Translations under genes and position numbers: made by a program
DNA from: an uncultured Clostridia bacterium
Lineage (GTDB): Bacteria > Bacillota > Clostridia > Christensenellales > Aristaeellaceae
Assembly (NCBI GenBank): GCA_947565865.1
Contig: CANOHT010000023.1
Location: 1 to 46,028, forward strand
Length of the DNA: 46,028 bases
Direction of reading: 5' to 3'
The notes under the pieces: model-generated
Database searches by the model: none
What the model was told of the DNA's origin: nothing
The model's input: the letters and a program-made list of their open reading frames with translations, nothing else
Part shown: positions 25,239 through 33,085 of the stretch, one piece after another
Layout: the number at the start of each line of letters is the position of its first letter
Position numbering within the stretch: position 1 is the first letter of the stretch

Positions 25239-26840
25239 ATGGTACAGGGAGACAATACGCGGGTTGATCTCGGCAATGTGACGCCGCTGCTCCTGCCCTG
25301 GACGGCGGATCCCTTTGGCCGGCTTCGGCCTCCGCTGTCGGTGGAAGCGCTGCGCTTATCGGCGGAAGCTGCCAGCGCAACCTATGCGATGGCGGTGGAT
25401 CGCTGGATGCAGGCGGGCTGGCGGGATGTGACGATACAGGTGGACGGCGCGCTCACCGGCGCGCTGGAGCCCGGCAGCATGGCGACCCAATGGAAGCTGC
25501 ATCGGGTGCGCGCACGCCTTCGCCAGCGGGGCCCCCTTGGGCAGGTGATGGGCGCGATTCGCCAGATGGACAGAAAGGATACCGGCAAGGTGCTGGTGAT
25601 GATCCATCCGGCGCCGGAGGGGCGCTATGTGGTGGCCATCAGCTTTATGGGAACGGGCAGCCAGTTTTACGATTGGTTTTCCAACTTCCGCATGGCCAGT
25701 GAGGGCGGGATGCACCGGGGCTTTCTTCAGTTAGCCCGGCAGTTTGAGCGTAATGAGGAGGCCATCAGCTTCCCGGAGACGGCCAAACAGCTGGGTGTGG
25801 AGCGGCTTTCTCTGCGGCAGATTCTGCAGGAGGCGCGCCATCCGGGAAGCCGCTTTATCCTGTGGCTGTCCGGCCATAGCCAGGGCGGCGCGCTGATGCA
25901 GGTTTATGCGCATCATAAGCTGACGGAGGACGGCGTGCTGGCGGCGAACCTGCTGGGCTACGGCTTTGCTTCGCCCTCCGTGGCCACGGGAACGGCCGTG
26001 GCGGATCCCGCCGCCTATCCCCTGTACCATGTCTTCAACAGCGACGACGTGGTGCCGCGGATGGGCGCGATGGTGCATCTGGGTATGTGCCTGACCTATC
26101 CTGCCGGGGAAGCCATTGCGGCGCGCTGCTATGACTGGCCTCAGAACGCCGTGTCCCAGCGGGCCAGAGCGTTGGTCAGCCCTTTGGTGGAACGCATGAC
26201 GGATACCCCGGCCTGCATGGAAAGCATGATGGCCTTTCTCAGCATTCTGGCGGAGCGCACGTCGGAGGAATTGCTGGAAGTCATGAATTTGCTGGATGTT
26301 CATATCCCCATGAAGCGGCTGATGACGGCGGCCGACTCCCGTTTGGACAGCCTGATGCGTTTTGCGGTGCGGCATATTAGTACCGCTTATCGCTCGGTGA
26401 CGGGCCGGGAGATGGATCACGCCCGGGTATCGTCCATGACGGATGAGATGTTTCTCCTGGCGGCCAGGCTGGGCCTCAAGACCTTTACCGCCGCCCTTCG
26501 GGAACTGATGGCCTATCCTCACAGTATCCACGGCAGGCGCGGTCAGGCTGTGGGCGCTTACATCTACATCGTGATGGAGGGCGTGGCGGCGCTGGCTCCC
26601 TCCGTGTGGGTCAGCGGGCCAGTACCGACGCGCATGGAAGCTGGCCGGATGCTGCTCACGGGCAGCACGGGTACGGCGCTGATGAACCGCAGGCGGCAGG
26701 CGGCGCCGCGTCGGCTGCCTCCTCCGCCCAAGCGTCCCCGAGCGCCGCAGCGCAGGGATACGCGCCATCGCACCCCCACGCTTCTGCCAGAGGGTGCGCA
26801 GCCTGAGACAAGGCTTTATCGGGAGGTGCGGCAGGGATGA
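25239..26840 (+). CDS. class 3 lipase-like alpha/beta hydrolase
   Basis: The start ATG at 25239 is 8 bases after GGACAGGAG; 533 residues. The nucleophile elbow WLSGHSQGGALMQVYA (GxSxG, about residue 210) is followed by GFASPSVATG and HVFNSDDVVPRMG, where the catalytic Asp of class 3 lipases lies. A His in MVHLGMC could complete the triad. MGTGSQFYDWFSNF earlier resembles the GT..DWxxN motif of the family. A long helical C-terminal part (about 330-460) and a basic Pro/Arg-rich tail follow. No signal peptide, so cytoplasmic. The substrate is unknown. Confidence 0.75.
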   Translation: MVQGDNTRVDLGNVTPLLLPWTADPFGRLRPPLSVEALRLSAEAASATYAMAVDRWMQAGWRDVTIQVDGALTGALEPGSMATQWKLHRVRARLRQRGPLGQVMGAIRQMDRKDTGKVLVMIHPAPEGRYVVAISFMGTGSQFYDWFSNFRMASEGGMHRGFLQLARQFERNEEAISFPETAKQLGVERLSLRQILQEARHPGSRFILWLSGHSQGGALMQVYAHHKLTEDGVLAANLLGYGFASPSVATGTAVADPAAYPLYHVFNSDDVVPRMGAMVHLGMCLTYPAGEAIAARCYDWPQNAVSQRARALVSPLVERMTDTPACMESMMAFLSILAERTSEELLEVMNLLDVHIPMKRLMTAADSRLDSLMRFAVRHISTAYRSVTGREMDHARVSSMTDEMFLLAARLGLKTFTAALRELMAYPHSIHGRRGQAVGAYIYIVMEGVAALAPSVWVSGPVPTRMEAGRMLLTGSTGTALMNRRRQAAPRRLPPPPKRPRAPQRRDTRHRTPTLLPEGAQPETRLYREVRQG

Positions 26841-27106
26841 CGGAGCAGATACTGGCGCTGGCCATCGCGGCTATGAACGTGCTGGCCTTCAGCCTGATGG
26901 GCGAGGATAAACGCAGGGCTAAGCGGCGGCAATGGCGCATTCCTGAGCGGACGATGCTGCTGGTGTCGGCGTGCTTCGGCGCCCTGGGCGGGTGGCTGGG
27001 GATGCGGACGTTTCGCCATAAGACGCGGCATCGGGCCTTTCGATGGGGCTTGCCCGCGATGCTGGCTGTCCAGATCGGCTTGCTGCTCTGGCTGGGCTTG
27101 ATGTAA
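26837..27106 (+). CDS. DUF1294 small membrane protein
   Basis: 89 residues; the start overlaps the lipase-like stop (ATGA). Three hydrophobic segments separated by DKRRAKRRQWRIPERTMLL and GMRTFRHKTRH, the DUF1294 signature. Function unknown; in many genomes it is a single-domain integral membrane protein. Confidence 0.88.
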   Translation: MTEQILALAIAAMNVLAFSLMGEDKRRAKRRQWRIPERTMLLVSACFGALGGWLGMRTFRHKTRHRAFRWGLPAMLAVQIGLLLWLGLM

Positions 27107-27124
27107 AAGAAAGGACGCGGCGCT

Positions 27125-28441
27125 GTGCCGGATGAAACCATGACGGATTTATTCAACCAGGAAAACACGCCCCTGGCGGATCGGATGCGGCCCCGGACGC
27201 TGGAGGAGTTTATCGGTCAAGGGCACATTGTGGGCCCAGGCCGCCTGCTGCGCCGGGCTATCGAGGCGGATCGGCTGACTTCCTCCATTTTTTTCGGCCC
27301 GCCTGGATGCGGCAAGACCACCCTGGCCTCCATCATCGCCAGGGCCACCAAGGCCAGCTTTGTGCAGCTGAACGCCGTTACCAGCGGCGTGGCGGATGTG
27401 CGGGAGGTGCTCAAGGCCGCGCAGGAGCGCCTGAGCCTTTACGGTCAGGCCACCTATCTGCTTCTGGACGAGTGTCATCGCTGGAGTAAGGCGCAGAGTG
27501 ACAGCATCCTGCCGGCCATTGAGCGGGGAACCATCCGCTTCATCGGCTCGACAACGGAGAACCCCATGGTGGCCATGACGCCCGCCATCGTCAGCCGATG
27601 CCGGGTATTCCAGTTCCAGCCCCTGAAGGAGGAGGACGTGATGCTGGCCATGCGCCGGGCATTGACGGACAGGGAACGGGGCTATGGCAGCCTGAACGTT
27701 CAGGCGGAGGAGAAGGCTCTTCGCCACATTGCCCGTATTGCCGGGGGAGACACGCGGGCAGCGCTGGGCGCCATTGAGTTGGCAGTGCTGACCACCTCCG
27801 CCGATGAGGACGGCGTGATCCGCATCACCATGGCGGTGGCGGAGGAGAGCATCCAGAAGCCAGTGATTCGCTGCGACGAGAGCCTGTATTATGACATGCT
27901 CAGCGCCTTCTGCAAATCCCTGCGCGGCTCGGACAGCAACGCGGCGTTGGCCTGGTATGCCCGGCTGACCTACGCAGGGGTAGAGCCGAGAATGATCGTC
28001 CGGCGGATCATTGCCCATGCCAGCGAGGATGTGGGGCTGGCTAACCCCATCGCCATGCTTCAGGCGGCTGCCGCGGCTCAGGATCTTGAAACCGTGGGCA
28101 TGCCCGAGGCAAGGCTGCCCATCGCTCAGGCCATCATCGCGGTATGTGAAAGTCCCAAGTCCAACAGTGTGTCCGCCGCAGTGGACGCAGCCATGGCGGA
28201 CGCGGAGAAGGGCGGCTACGGCTCGGTGCCCGTCCATCTGCGGGATACCCATTACAGCGGCCATCAGCGTATCGGAAGCGGTGATGGTTACAAATATCCC
28301 CATGACTTCCCGGGACATTGGGTTCGCCAGCAGTACATGCCGGAAGAATTGAAAGGACGGGTGTACTATCGGCCCAGCGAGATGGGGCATGAGGCGACCA
28401 TCCTGAAAAACCATCAGGTAAGAGAGGAGCGGAAGCCATGA
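27125..28441 (+). CDS. rarA: replication-associated recombination protein RarA (MgsA)
   Basis: 438 residues from a GTG at 27125 (AGAAAGGA 10 bases upstream). An ATG at 27140 fits the family start (MTDLFNQ) but lacks a suitable ribosome-binding site. N-terminal PLADRMRPRTLEEFIGQ, Walker A FGPPGCGKTTLAS, Walker B LLLDECHRW (family usually DEIHRF), sensor 1 GSTTENP, then the clamp-loader-like C-terminal region with SEDVGLANP and YPHDFPGHWVRQQYMP. RarA acts at stalled replication forks. The Cys in the Walker B motif is a variant. Confidence 0.95.
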   Translation: MPDETMTDLFNQENTPLADRMRPRTLEEFIGQGHIVGPGRLLRRAIEADRLTSSIFFGPPGCGKTTLASIIARATKASFVQLNAVTSGVADVREVLKAAQERLSLYGQATYLLLDECHRWSKAQSDSILPAIERGTIRFIGSTTENPMVAMTPAIVSRCRVFQFQPLKEEDVMLAMRRALTDRERGYGSLNVQAEEKALRHIARIAGGDTRAALGAIELAVLTTSADEDGVIRITMAVAEESIQKPVIRCDESLYYDMLSAFCKSLRGSDSNAALAWYARLTYAGVEPRMIVRRIIAHASEDVGLANPIAMLQAAAAAQDLETVGMPEARLPIAQAIIAVCESPKSNSVSAAVDAAMADAEKGGYGSVPVHLRDTHYSGHQRIGSGDGYKYPHDFPGHWVRQQYMPEELKGRVYYRPSEMGHEATILKNHQVREERKP

Positions 28442-29337
28442 GGGGAATCCAGGAGCGCAACGTGAATGTGCGGAAGGCCTCCATCTTCGCCGTAGTGATT
28501 AACGCGCTGCAAATTGTCATGGTGCTGGTATGCGCCATGTATTTGATTATCGGGCCTGTCCGGCCGGAGGAATTGACGCTGGTGCGATATGTGGCGGTGA
28601 TCGCCACGACCGTGGTGATCTGGGGCGCGGTGGTGGATATCCGCGAGGCCCTGTCCACCCGCAAGCTGCTGGGGCAGCTGGACGATATGGACGATACCAT
28701 CGAGGCCATGGAGAGCCTGAACAATACCCTGCGTTCCCAGCGGCACGACTTTCTGAACCATCTGCAGGTGGTGTACAGCCTGATGGAGATGGAGGAATAT
28801 CAGGAGGCCAACACCTACATCGAGAAAGTGTACGGCAGCATCACCGCCGTCAGCAAGGCCATGAAGACCGCGAATCCCGCGATCAACGCCTTGATTCAGG
28901 TGAAGCTGGCGGCCTGCGAGAAGGCGGGAATTCAGGTGGCGCTGAATATTCAATCCGCGTGGAAGAACCTGCCCATTCCCGGATGGGAGATGTGCAAGGT
29001 GCTGTCCAATCTGCTGGATAATGCCATTGACGCCCTGGAGGAGGTGGAGCCCGCCCAGCGGCGGCTTCGCCTGACGCTGACAGAGGATCTGAAGTCCTTT
29101 CGGTTTGCCGTGGCTAATTCGGGGCCGATGATCCCCATGAAGAGCCGGGAGAGCATTTTCCAGCCAGGCATCACCACAAAGGTGGCGGGACACGGCATGG
29201 GACTGTACATTGTGCGGAAGGTGCTGCAGGATCGCGGCGGCGATGTGAGCGTGATCAGCGACGTGGAGGAAACGGAATTCAGCGGCTATGTGCCCAAGGA
29301 GATTACGCCCCTGGAAAAGGATGGAACGGCAGGCTGA
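28438..29337 (+). CDS. Spo0B-type sensor histidine kinase without an adjacent response regulator
   Basis: 299 residues; ATG overlaps the rarA stop. Two N-terminal transmembrane helices (about 17-37 and 46-65) and a short coiled linker precede the phosphoacceptor motif QRHDFLNHLQV with His103. The ATPase part has the N-box LSNLLDNAIDAL, GPMIP and GHGMGLYIVRKVL. This is the DcuS/CitA/Spo0B-like class. No extracytoplasmic sensor domain is present, so the signal would be sensed in the membrane or cytoplasm. No receiver-domain gene lies in the window. A terminator follows. Confidence 0.88.
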   Translation: MRGIQERNVNVRKASIFAVVINALQIVMVLVCAMYLIIGPVRPEELTLVRYVAVIATTVVIWGAVVDIREALSTRKLLGQLDDMDDTIEAMESLNNTLRSQRHDFLNHLQVVYSLMEMEEYQEANTYIEKVYGSITAVSKAMKTANPAINALIQVKLAACEKAGIQVALNIQSAWKNLPIPGWEMCKVLSNLLDNAIDALEEVEPAQRRLRLTLTEDLKSFRFAVANSGPMIPMKSRESIFQPGITTKVAGHGMGLYIVRKVLQDRGGDVSVISDVEETEFSGYVPKEITPLEKDGTAG

Positions 29338-29358
29338 ATGGCGTTCCATGATGTACCG

Positions 29359-29389
29359 AGCGGTTCCTCTGTGGGAGGGCCGCTTTTTT
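29359..29389 (+). terminator. terminator of the six-gene operon
   Basis: AGCGG + CCTC pairs with GAGG + CCGCT across a small internal loop (29359-29384) and is followed by six T. Confidence 0.75.
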
Positions 29390-29448
29390 GCTGGCAACGA
29401 CCCGCTGGTCAGCATCGCGGATTTCATCTTTTCATGCTCCCTCCACAG

Positions 29449-29692
29449 CTGTGCATAGCGCTGTGAATAACTTGTGCGTAGGCTGTGGGTGGGAAACCGA
29501 CACAGGACTGTGGAGAAGTTGGTGATAAAATGAAGCAAAAACCGACCAATGTTTAATAATAAATGGAATGTGTACAACCGTTTTCTGCAAAAGAAGAGAA
29601 AAAACCAAAAAGAAGCAAAAGTTATCCACAGACAAAAAGCATGAACAGAAACGCTATCCACAATTTCCACAGGTTATCCACAGATATCCACA
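29449..29692. other. cluster of DnaA boxes around an AT-rich stretch (origin-like)
   Basis: Compared with TTATNCACA. Reverse-oriented: 29450-29458 (8/9), 29462-29470 (9/9), 29509-29517 (8/9), 29569-29577 (8/9). Forward: 29622-29630 (9/9), 29654-29662 (8/9), 29663-29671 (7/9), 29674-29682 (9/9), 29684-29692 (8/9). Between the two groups, roughly 29521-29621, the sequence is A-rich in an otherwise GC-rich genome and contains TTTAATAATAAA. Convergent box groups flanking an AT-rich unwinding-like element are the layout of oriC. No dnaA, dnaN, rpmH or gidA gene is near, so a DnaA-titration site is an alternative. Confidence 0.65.
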
Positions 29693-29823
29693 GGCGTATT
29701 CGCCAAAACCGACCGAAGTCGGCAAACGTTTGGGCTCGCCGCTGCTCTGCTAAACGTAAAAACGGATGGCCTTAGCTGGCCATCCGCATGGAACCTATTT
29801 ACTTGTGTGGTAGCGGCTTACTG
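29690..29823. other. rest of the intergenic region with two hairpins
   Basis: Contains the small hairpin CCGAC-CGAA-GTCGG (29709-29722) and the minus-strand terminator at 29757-29786. No gene is visible between 29338 and 29823. Confidence 0.5.
29757..29786 (-). terminator. terminator of the DUF1292 gene
   Basis: 9-bp perfect stem (29763-29771 with 29778-29786); on the minus strand it is followed by TTTTTAC. It lies 38 bases after the stop of the DUF1292 gene. Confidence 0.85.
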
Positions 29824-30198
29824 TTACTCCTCGTCCAGTTCGTCGTCATTGAGATGGGTGGAGGCAATTTCCATCAGTTTGTCCTCAAGTGCCTGATCTT
29901 CCACGGGAATGAACTCTTCCAGCTCTTCACCGTTCTCGTCGGTGATCGTGTTCACCTTCATCACATAACAGGTGATCTCTTCAGCCTCGTCAGTTTCATC
30001 GTCGTGGGCGCACACAACATCCGTCTCGCCGCTGTCTTCGTTAACCGAGTCTGCCAGAATGGCGTATTCCTCACCATTGTAGAAAAAATAGTCAATAACT
30101 TCCAGGAGGATCGTGTTGCCCTCGTCGTCGGACATCTCAATGAGGTCGCGCTCGAAGGCATCCTCCTGCTGGGGCTGCTCTTCATTGGCTTCGTACAA
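29824..30198 (-). CDS. DUF1292 (YrzB-like) acidic protein
   Basis: A TTG at 30198 is preferred because AAAGGGGTGAT lies just upstream; 124 residues. Strongly acidic, with the DUF1292 pattern MSDDEGNTILLEVIDYFFYNGEEYAILAD and later VMKVNTITDENGEELEEFIPVED. The family occurs across Bacillota; its function is unknown. A strong promoter lies at 30293-30321. Confidence 0.85.
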   Translation of the reverse strand: MYEANEEQPQQEDAFERDLIEMSDDEGNTILLEVIDYFFYNGEEYAILADSVNEDSGETDVVCAHDDETDEAEEITCYVMKVNTITDENGEELEEFIPVEDQALEDKLMEIASTHLNDDELDEE

Positions 30199-30292
30199 TG
30201 GTATCACCCCTTTCTCTGCGTCAGGCGCCGATTCGGTTGGTCTTCTGCCGCGCTTTCTTTGGCGGCTGCCTGTCTTCCCTCGGTGCATCTTC

Positions 30293-30321
30293 ATTATACA
30301 CGACCATGGCACTTTTGGCAA
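30293..30321 (-). promoter_or_regulatory. promoter of the DUF1292 gene
   Basis: On the minus strand: -35 TTGCCA (complement of 30316-30321), 17-base spacer, -10 TATAAT (complement of 30293-30298). Confidence 0.8.
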
Positions 30322-30371
30322 GGGTTTTGGCCAAAGTTTTTTATTTGACTTTTCCCGGCGCCTATGATACC

Positions 30372-30584
30372 CTATTGTTTAGGGGCTTTCTTTTGCAGAG
30401 GCTGCTTGGTGCCGTCGGGGCGCTGAATGACGACGCCCTTGAGTATGTCCTCCATGTTGGCGCGGAAGCCGTCCAGATACTCTCGGCGCAGGGCCGCCTG
30501 CTCGGCGAGTTCAGCTTGGGTGAGGCCGACGGTTTTTTTCTTTCGAGCCAATTCGTTGATGCGTTCAATCTTTTCATGCTCCAT
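30372..30584 (-). CDS. DUF896 (YnzC-like) protein
   Basis: 70 residues behind AAGGAGG. MEHEKIERINELARKKKTVG followed by LTQAELAEQAALRREYLDGFR is the helical-hairpin signature of the DUF896/YnzC family. In Bacillus subtilis ynzC lies in the SOS-controlled yneA operon; here it stands apart. The start codon is only 32 bases from the divergent GNAT start, so the two transcripts must overlap or share control sequence. Confidence 0.9.
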   Translation of the reverse strand: MEHEKIERINELARKKKTVGLTQAELAEQAALRREYLDGFRANMEDILKGVVIQRPDGTKQPLQKKAPKQ

Positions 30585-30616
30585 GGAAATACCTCCTTCG
30601 GAAGGGTGACAGCGGG

Positions 30617-31060
30617 ATGATCGAGGGTCAATGGTACGCGCCGGGCAGCGGCCTGGATGAGGTGCTGCCCATCCGGCAGGCGGTGCTGCGCCGCGGGCAG
30701 GATGCCACGGACGCGCTGGCCTGGAATGTCGTGGTGCGCCAGGCGGGCGTAAGCTGCGCCACGGGTCGGCTGTGGTGGCAGGATGGGGCTTTCTGGCTGG
30801 GAGAGATGGCGGTGCTGCCGGAGCATCGTCATCAGGGCTTGGGCGACCTGATCCTGCGGCTGCTGCTGTTCAAGGCCCAGAGCCATGCCGCACGGATGAT
30901 CCGTCTGGAGTGCCAGCTGGGGCTGACAGGCTTTTTTGCCCGCCTGGGCTTCCAGGTGGAACAAGCGGACGCAAGCGCGGTCACCATGGCGCTGCCTGGC
31001 GACAGGATCTGCTTGGATACCTGCCAGGGCTGCCGGAAGGACTGCCCCAACCGCCGCTGA
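30617..31060 (+). CDS. GNAT-family acetyltransferase with C-terminal cysteine cluster
   Basis: 147 residues; ATG at 30617 with GGAAGGGTGA upstream. GNAT features: FWLGEMAVLPEHRHQGLGDLIL (the QxxGxG acetyl-CoA motif) and LTGFFARLGFQVE. The C-terminus carries CLDTCQGCRKDC, four cysteines spaced 3-2-3, unusual for the family and suggestive of a bound metal. Substrate unknown. It ends 5 bases before the convergent operon end at 31066. Confidence 0.85.
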   Translation: MIEGQWYAPGSGLDEVLPIRQAVLRRGQDATDALAWNVVVRQAGVSCATGRLWWQDGAFWLGEMAVLPEHRHQGLGDLILRLLLFKAQSHAARMIRLECQLGLTGFFARLGFQVEQADASAVTMALPGDRICLDTCQGCRKDCPNRR

Positions 31061-31065
31061 AGGCG

Positions 31066-32031
31066 TCAGAGGGCGCGTTCAGCCAGACGGCGGATGCGCA
31101 GCGCCGATACGGCCATGGCGATGACGCAGGCGGCCATGATGCCGTAATCCAGCCATAGATTCTCGCTGGAGTCAATAGCAAATTCCTGCACGATACCCAG
31201 GCCGATGGCCGCGGCGAACAGCAGCCAGGTGATGAGCGCCTGGCGTTTTTTTGTGCTGTCTCTGTTCATCAGACGGCGGCTCCACACGCCCAGGGCAACG
31301 ACGGGAAGAATCACCGCGATGACCTGCTGAATGCGCACGAAGTGAACCACCAGATGGCCGTCATCCCGCAGGCTTTCCAGCACCACCATCGCGCAGCCGT
31401 AGACCGTCAGAAAGACCAGCATCCCATCGCCGCGGGGTATATTGCCCCGCCGCAGCAATAGCCACAGCGCGAGGCCGATGAAAAGCAGCAGGCACAGGAC
31501 GGTTTCATCATTGTACACAGCGTGAACGGTAGCGCCGGTGATGTCCTTAACCGCGAAGAAGGGCGATCCGGCCAGCCAGGGCGTTTCGATGGCGCGGCCC
31601 AGGCCCAGGGCGGTGCCTCGTTCCAGCTGGCGCAGAACTGCCGCCCCCAGGGGAAGCCCCAGGGCGAGTCCATCCTGCAGGGAGCCGGGGGCCAGGCGAT
31701 GCAGCCGCTCGGTCAGCGCGCCGGCCAGGATCAGCCCCAGCAGCGCGCCGGTCATGGCATATCCGCCGTCCCAGAAGCGCCCGGCGAAGCCCAGGCTGCC
31801 CAGGGTACGGGTGTAGTAGGTAATGTTGGCCAGCACATACACCAGCCGCGCTGTCAGCCAGCACAGCGGGATGCCCAGCGCGCACAGCGAAATGAAGGGG
31901 CCGAAGCCGATCTTGCGCCGTCGGCACAGGAAGCCCGCTGCTATCAGAACAATGAGCAGCGCCGCCGCTGCCCCAAGACCGTAGGGCATCAGGGGAACGC
32001 GGCCGAAAAGATGAAAAACGGGCTCGGTCAT
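31066..32031 (-). CDS. degenerate prolipoprotein diacylglyceryl transferase (Lgt)-like membrane protein
   Basis: 321 residues with seven or more hydrophobic segments. Similar to Lgt in overall layout: ARLVYVLANI near TM3, GRFWDGGYAMTGALLGL where Lgt has the HGG motif, FFAVKDITGATVHAVYNDE where Lgt has HPTQLYE, and a late FLTVYGCAMVVLESLRDD resembling the Lgt FFIEFLR element. The catalytic HGG histidine is replaced, and the sequence after it is atypical, so it probably does not transfer diacylglyceryl in the usual way. Last gene of an operon, 3 bases after the phosphodiester glycosidase. Assignment is by pattern and moderate. Confidence 0.65.
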   Translation of the reverse strand: MTEPVFHLFGRVPLMPYGLGAAAALLIVLIAAGFLCRRRKIGFGPFISLCALGIPLCWLTARLVYVLANITYYTRTLGSLGFAGRFWDGGYAMTGALLGLILAGALTERLHRLAPGSLQDGLALGLPLGAAVLRQLERGTALGLGRAIETPWLAGSPFFAVKDITGATVHAVYNDETVLCLLLFIGLALWLLLRRGNIPRGDGMLVFLTVYGCAMVVLESLRDDGHLVVHFVRIQQVIAVILPVVALGVWSRRLMNRDSTKKRQALITWLLFAAAIGLGIVQEFAIDSSENLWLDYGIMAACVIAMAVSALRIRRLAERAL

Positions 32032-32034
32032 GGC

Positions 32035-32913
32035 TTACTCCTCGGCATTGTCCAGGCCGAAATCTACGGCGGTGGCGAAGTAAATGATGTCGGATACGGA
32101 GCGCTCCGCCTTGAAGGACTTCTGGGAATAGTTTTCTTCGCCGAAGACCATGAGGGCGCTGTTGCCGCCATCCAGGTTGTAAGCCTGAACGCAGCCCTGC
32201 TCCAGCATAAACTGAGCCAGCTCGCTTACCCGGCACCCCTTCGAGTCGGCGGCGTCACGTCCGTCCACCACCACCAGAACGTATTCCAGGGGGCCTGTCT
32301 GACCGATGGCGCAGCGTGGTTCAGTGCCGAAAATGTTGTAATTGTAATCCTCCGGCATCTCCTGCAGCACACTGTCCACGACCAGGGCGGGGCCGAAGTT
32401 GAACACGTTGACCAGCTGTATGCCGGTGTCCATGACGGCCTTCAGTTCCTCGGCGCCGGAGCCCTTGATGATATGGAAGTCGCCCTTCTCGTCGATGATG
32501 AGCATATCGTAGCCCTTCCGGGGCTTTTTGCGGTGGGTTTCCCCCTGGCGGACGACGAAGCCGCCCTCCTCGTTGCCGAAGTAATCGCCGCCGATGGCGA
32601 CAACGGCGTTGTTGTTCTTGGCGATGGTAGAAATCTTGTTGGTCTTTTTGGTGCCGAAGGGCGCGGCCAGCGCGGTCCGCAGCTGAGAGGCGTCGGCGAT
32701 CTTGACCCGGGCCACGTTGTAGCGGGCGTCACCCACCCACACGCGCTCCATGGTCGCGGTTATGCTCTCGTCCTGGTAGCCGTTCTCAGAGAACAGCGCG
32801 GGATCGGCGGCGTGGCCGGGGGAGAAGTCGATGGGCAGAGAAGCGGGAGCCTCCGCCAGGGCGGCGGAGCATAACAGAAGCAGCGCCGTCAATAGCGCGA
32901 CCAGCTTGCGCAT
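32035..32913 (-). CDS. secreted phosphodiester glycosidase (NAGPA domain) protein
   Basis: The start ATG at 32913, behind AAGGAGGA, gives a signal peptide (MRKLVALLTALLLLCSAALA, then EAPAS); 292 residues. The NAGPA/YigE fold is indicated by NAVVAIGGDYFGNEEGGFVVRQGE, FNFGPALVVDS, YVLVVVDGRD and the hallmark NLDGGNSALMVF. These exported enzymes cleave sugar-phosphodiester bonds, for example in wall or capsule polymers. It sits between a 51-aa secreted peptide gene and the Lgt-like gene. Confidence 0.88.
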   Translation of the reverse strand: MRKLVALLTALLLLCSAALAEAPASLPIDFSPGHAADPALFSENGYQDESITATMERVWVGDARYNVARVKIADASQLRTALAAPFGTKKTNKISTIAKNNNAVVAIGGDYFGNEEGGFVVRQGETHRKKPRKGYDMLIIDEKGDFHIIKGSGAEELKAVMDTGIQLVNVFNFGPALVVDSVLQEMPEDYNYNIFGTEPRCAIGQTGPLEYVLVVVDGRDAADSKGCRVSELAQFMLEQGCVQAYNLDGGNSALMVFGEENYSQKSFKAERSVSDIIYFATAVDFGLDNAEE

Positions 32914-32929
32914 GGGAGAATCCTCCTTG

Positions 32930-33085
32930 TCAGTCGTCGAAGAGGAAAGCGTACTCGTCATCCTCGGAGGGAGCCTGCTCCAGATAGCTGTTCTGGGCGG
33001 CCTGGGTGATGACGGGGGAGGGAACCGCTGCGGCGAAGGCCAGCAGCAGCAGACAGGAAAGCAGCGTCAGCAGAAGGTTTTTCAT
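32930..33085 (-). CDS. 51-aa secreted peptide of unknown function
   Basis: The frame starts with MKNLLLTLLSCLLLLAFAAA, a signal peptide, and continues VPSPVITQAAQNSYLEQAPS to an acidic end (EDDEYAFLFDD). AGGAGG stands 5 bases upstream of its ATG. The start overlaps the stop of the upstream glycosyltransferase gene (ATGA), and the ribosome-binding site of the next gene begins 4 bases after its stop. Both arrangements support real translation within the operon. No homologue is recognised. Confidence 0.75.
   Translation of the reverse strand: MKNLLLTLLSCLLLLAFAAAVPSPVITQAAQNSYLEQAPSEDDEYAFLFDD

Noticed and set aside
29449..29692. Possible dif/terminus site, because genes converge here
   Set aside because: No 28-bp dif-like sequence with the two XerC/XerD half-sites is visible; the repeats match DnaA boxes instead.
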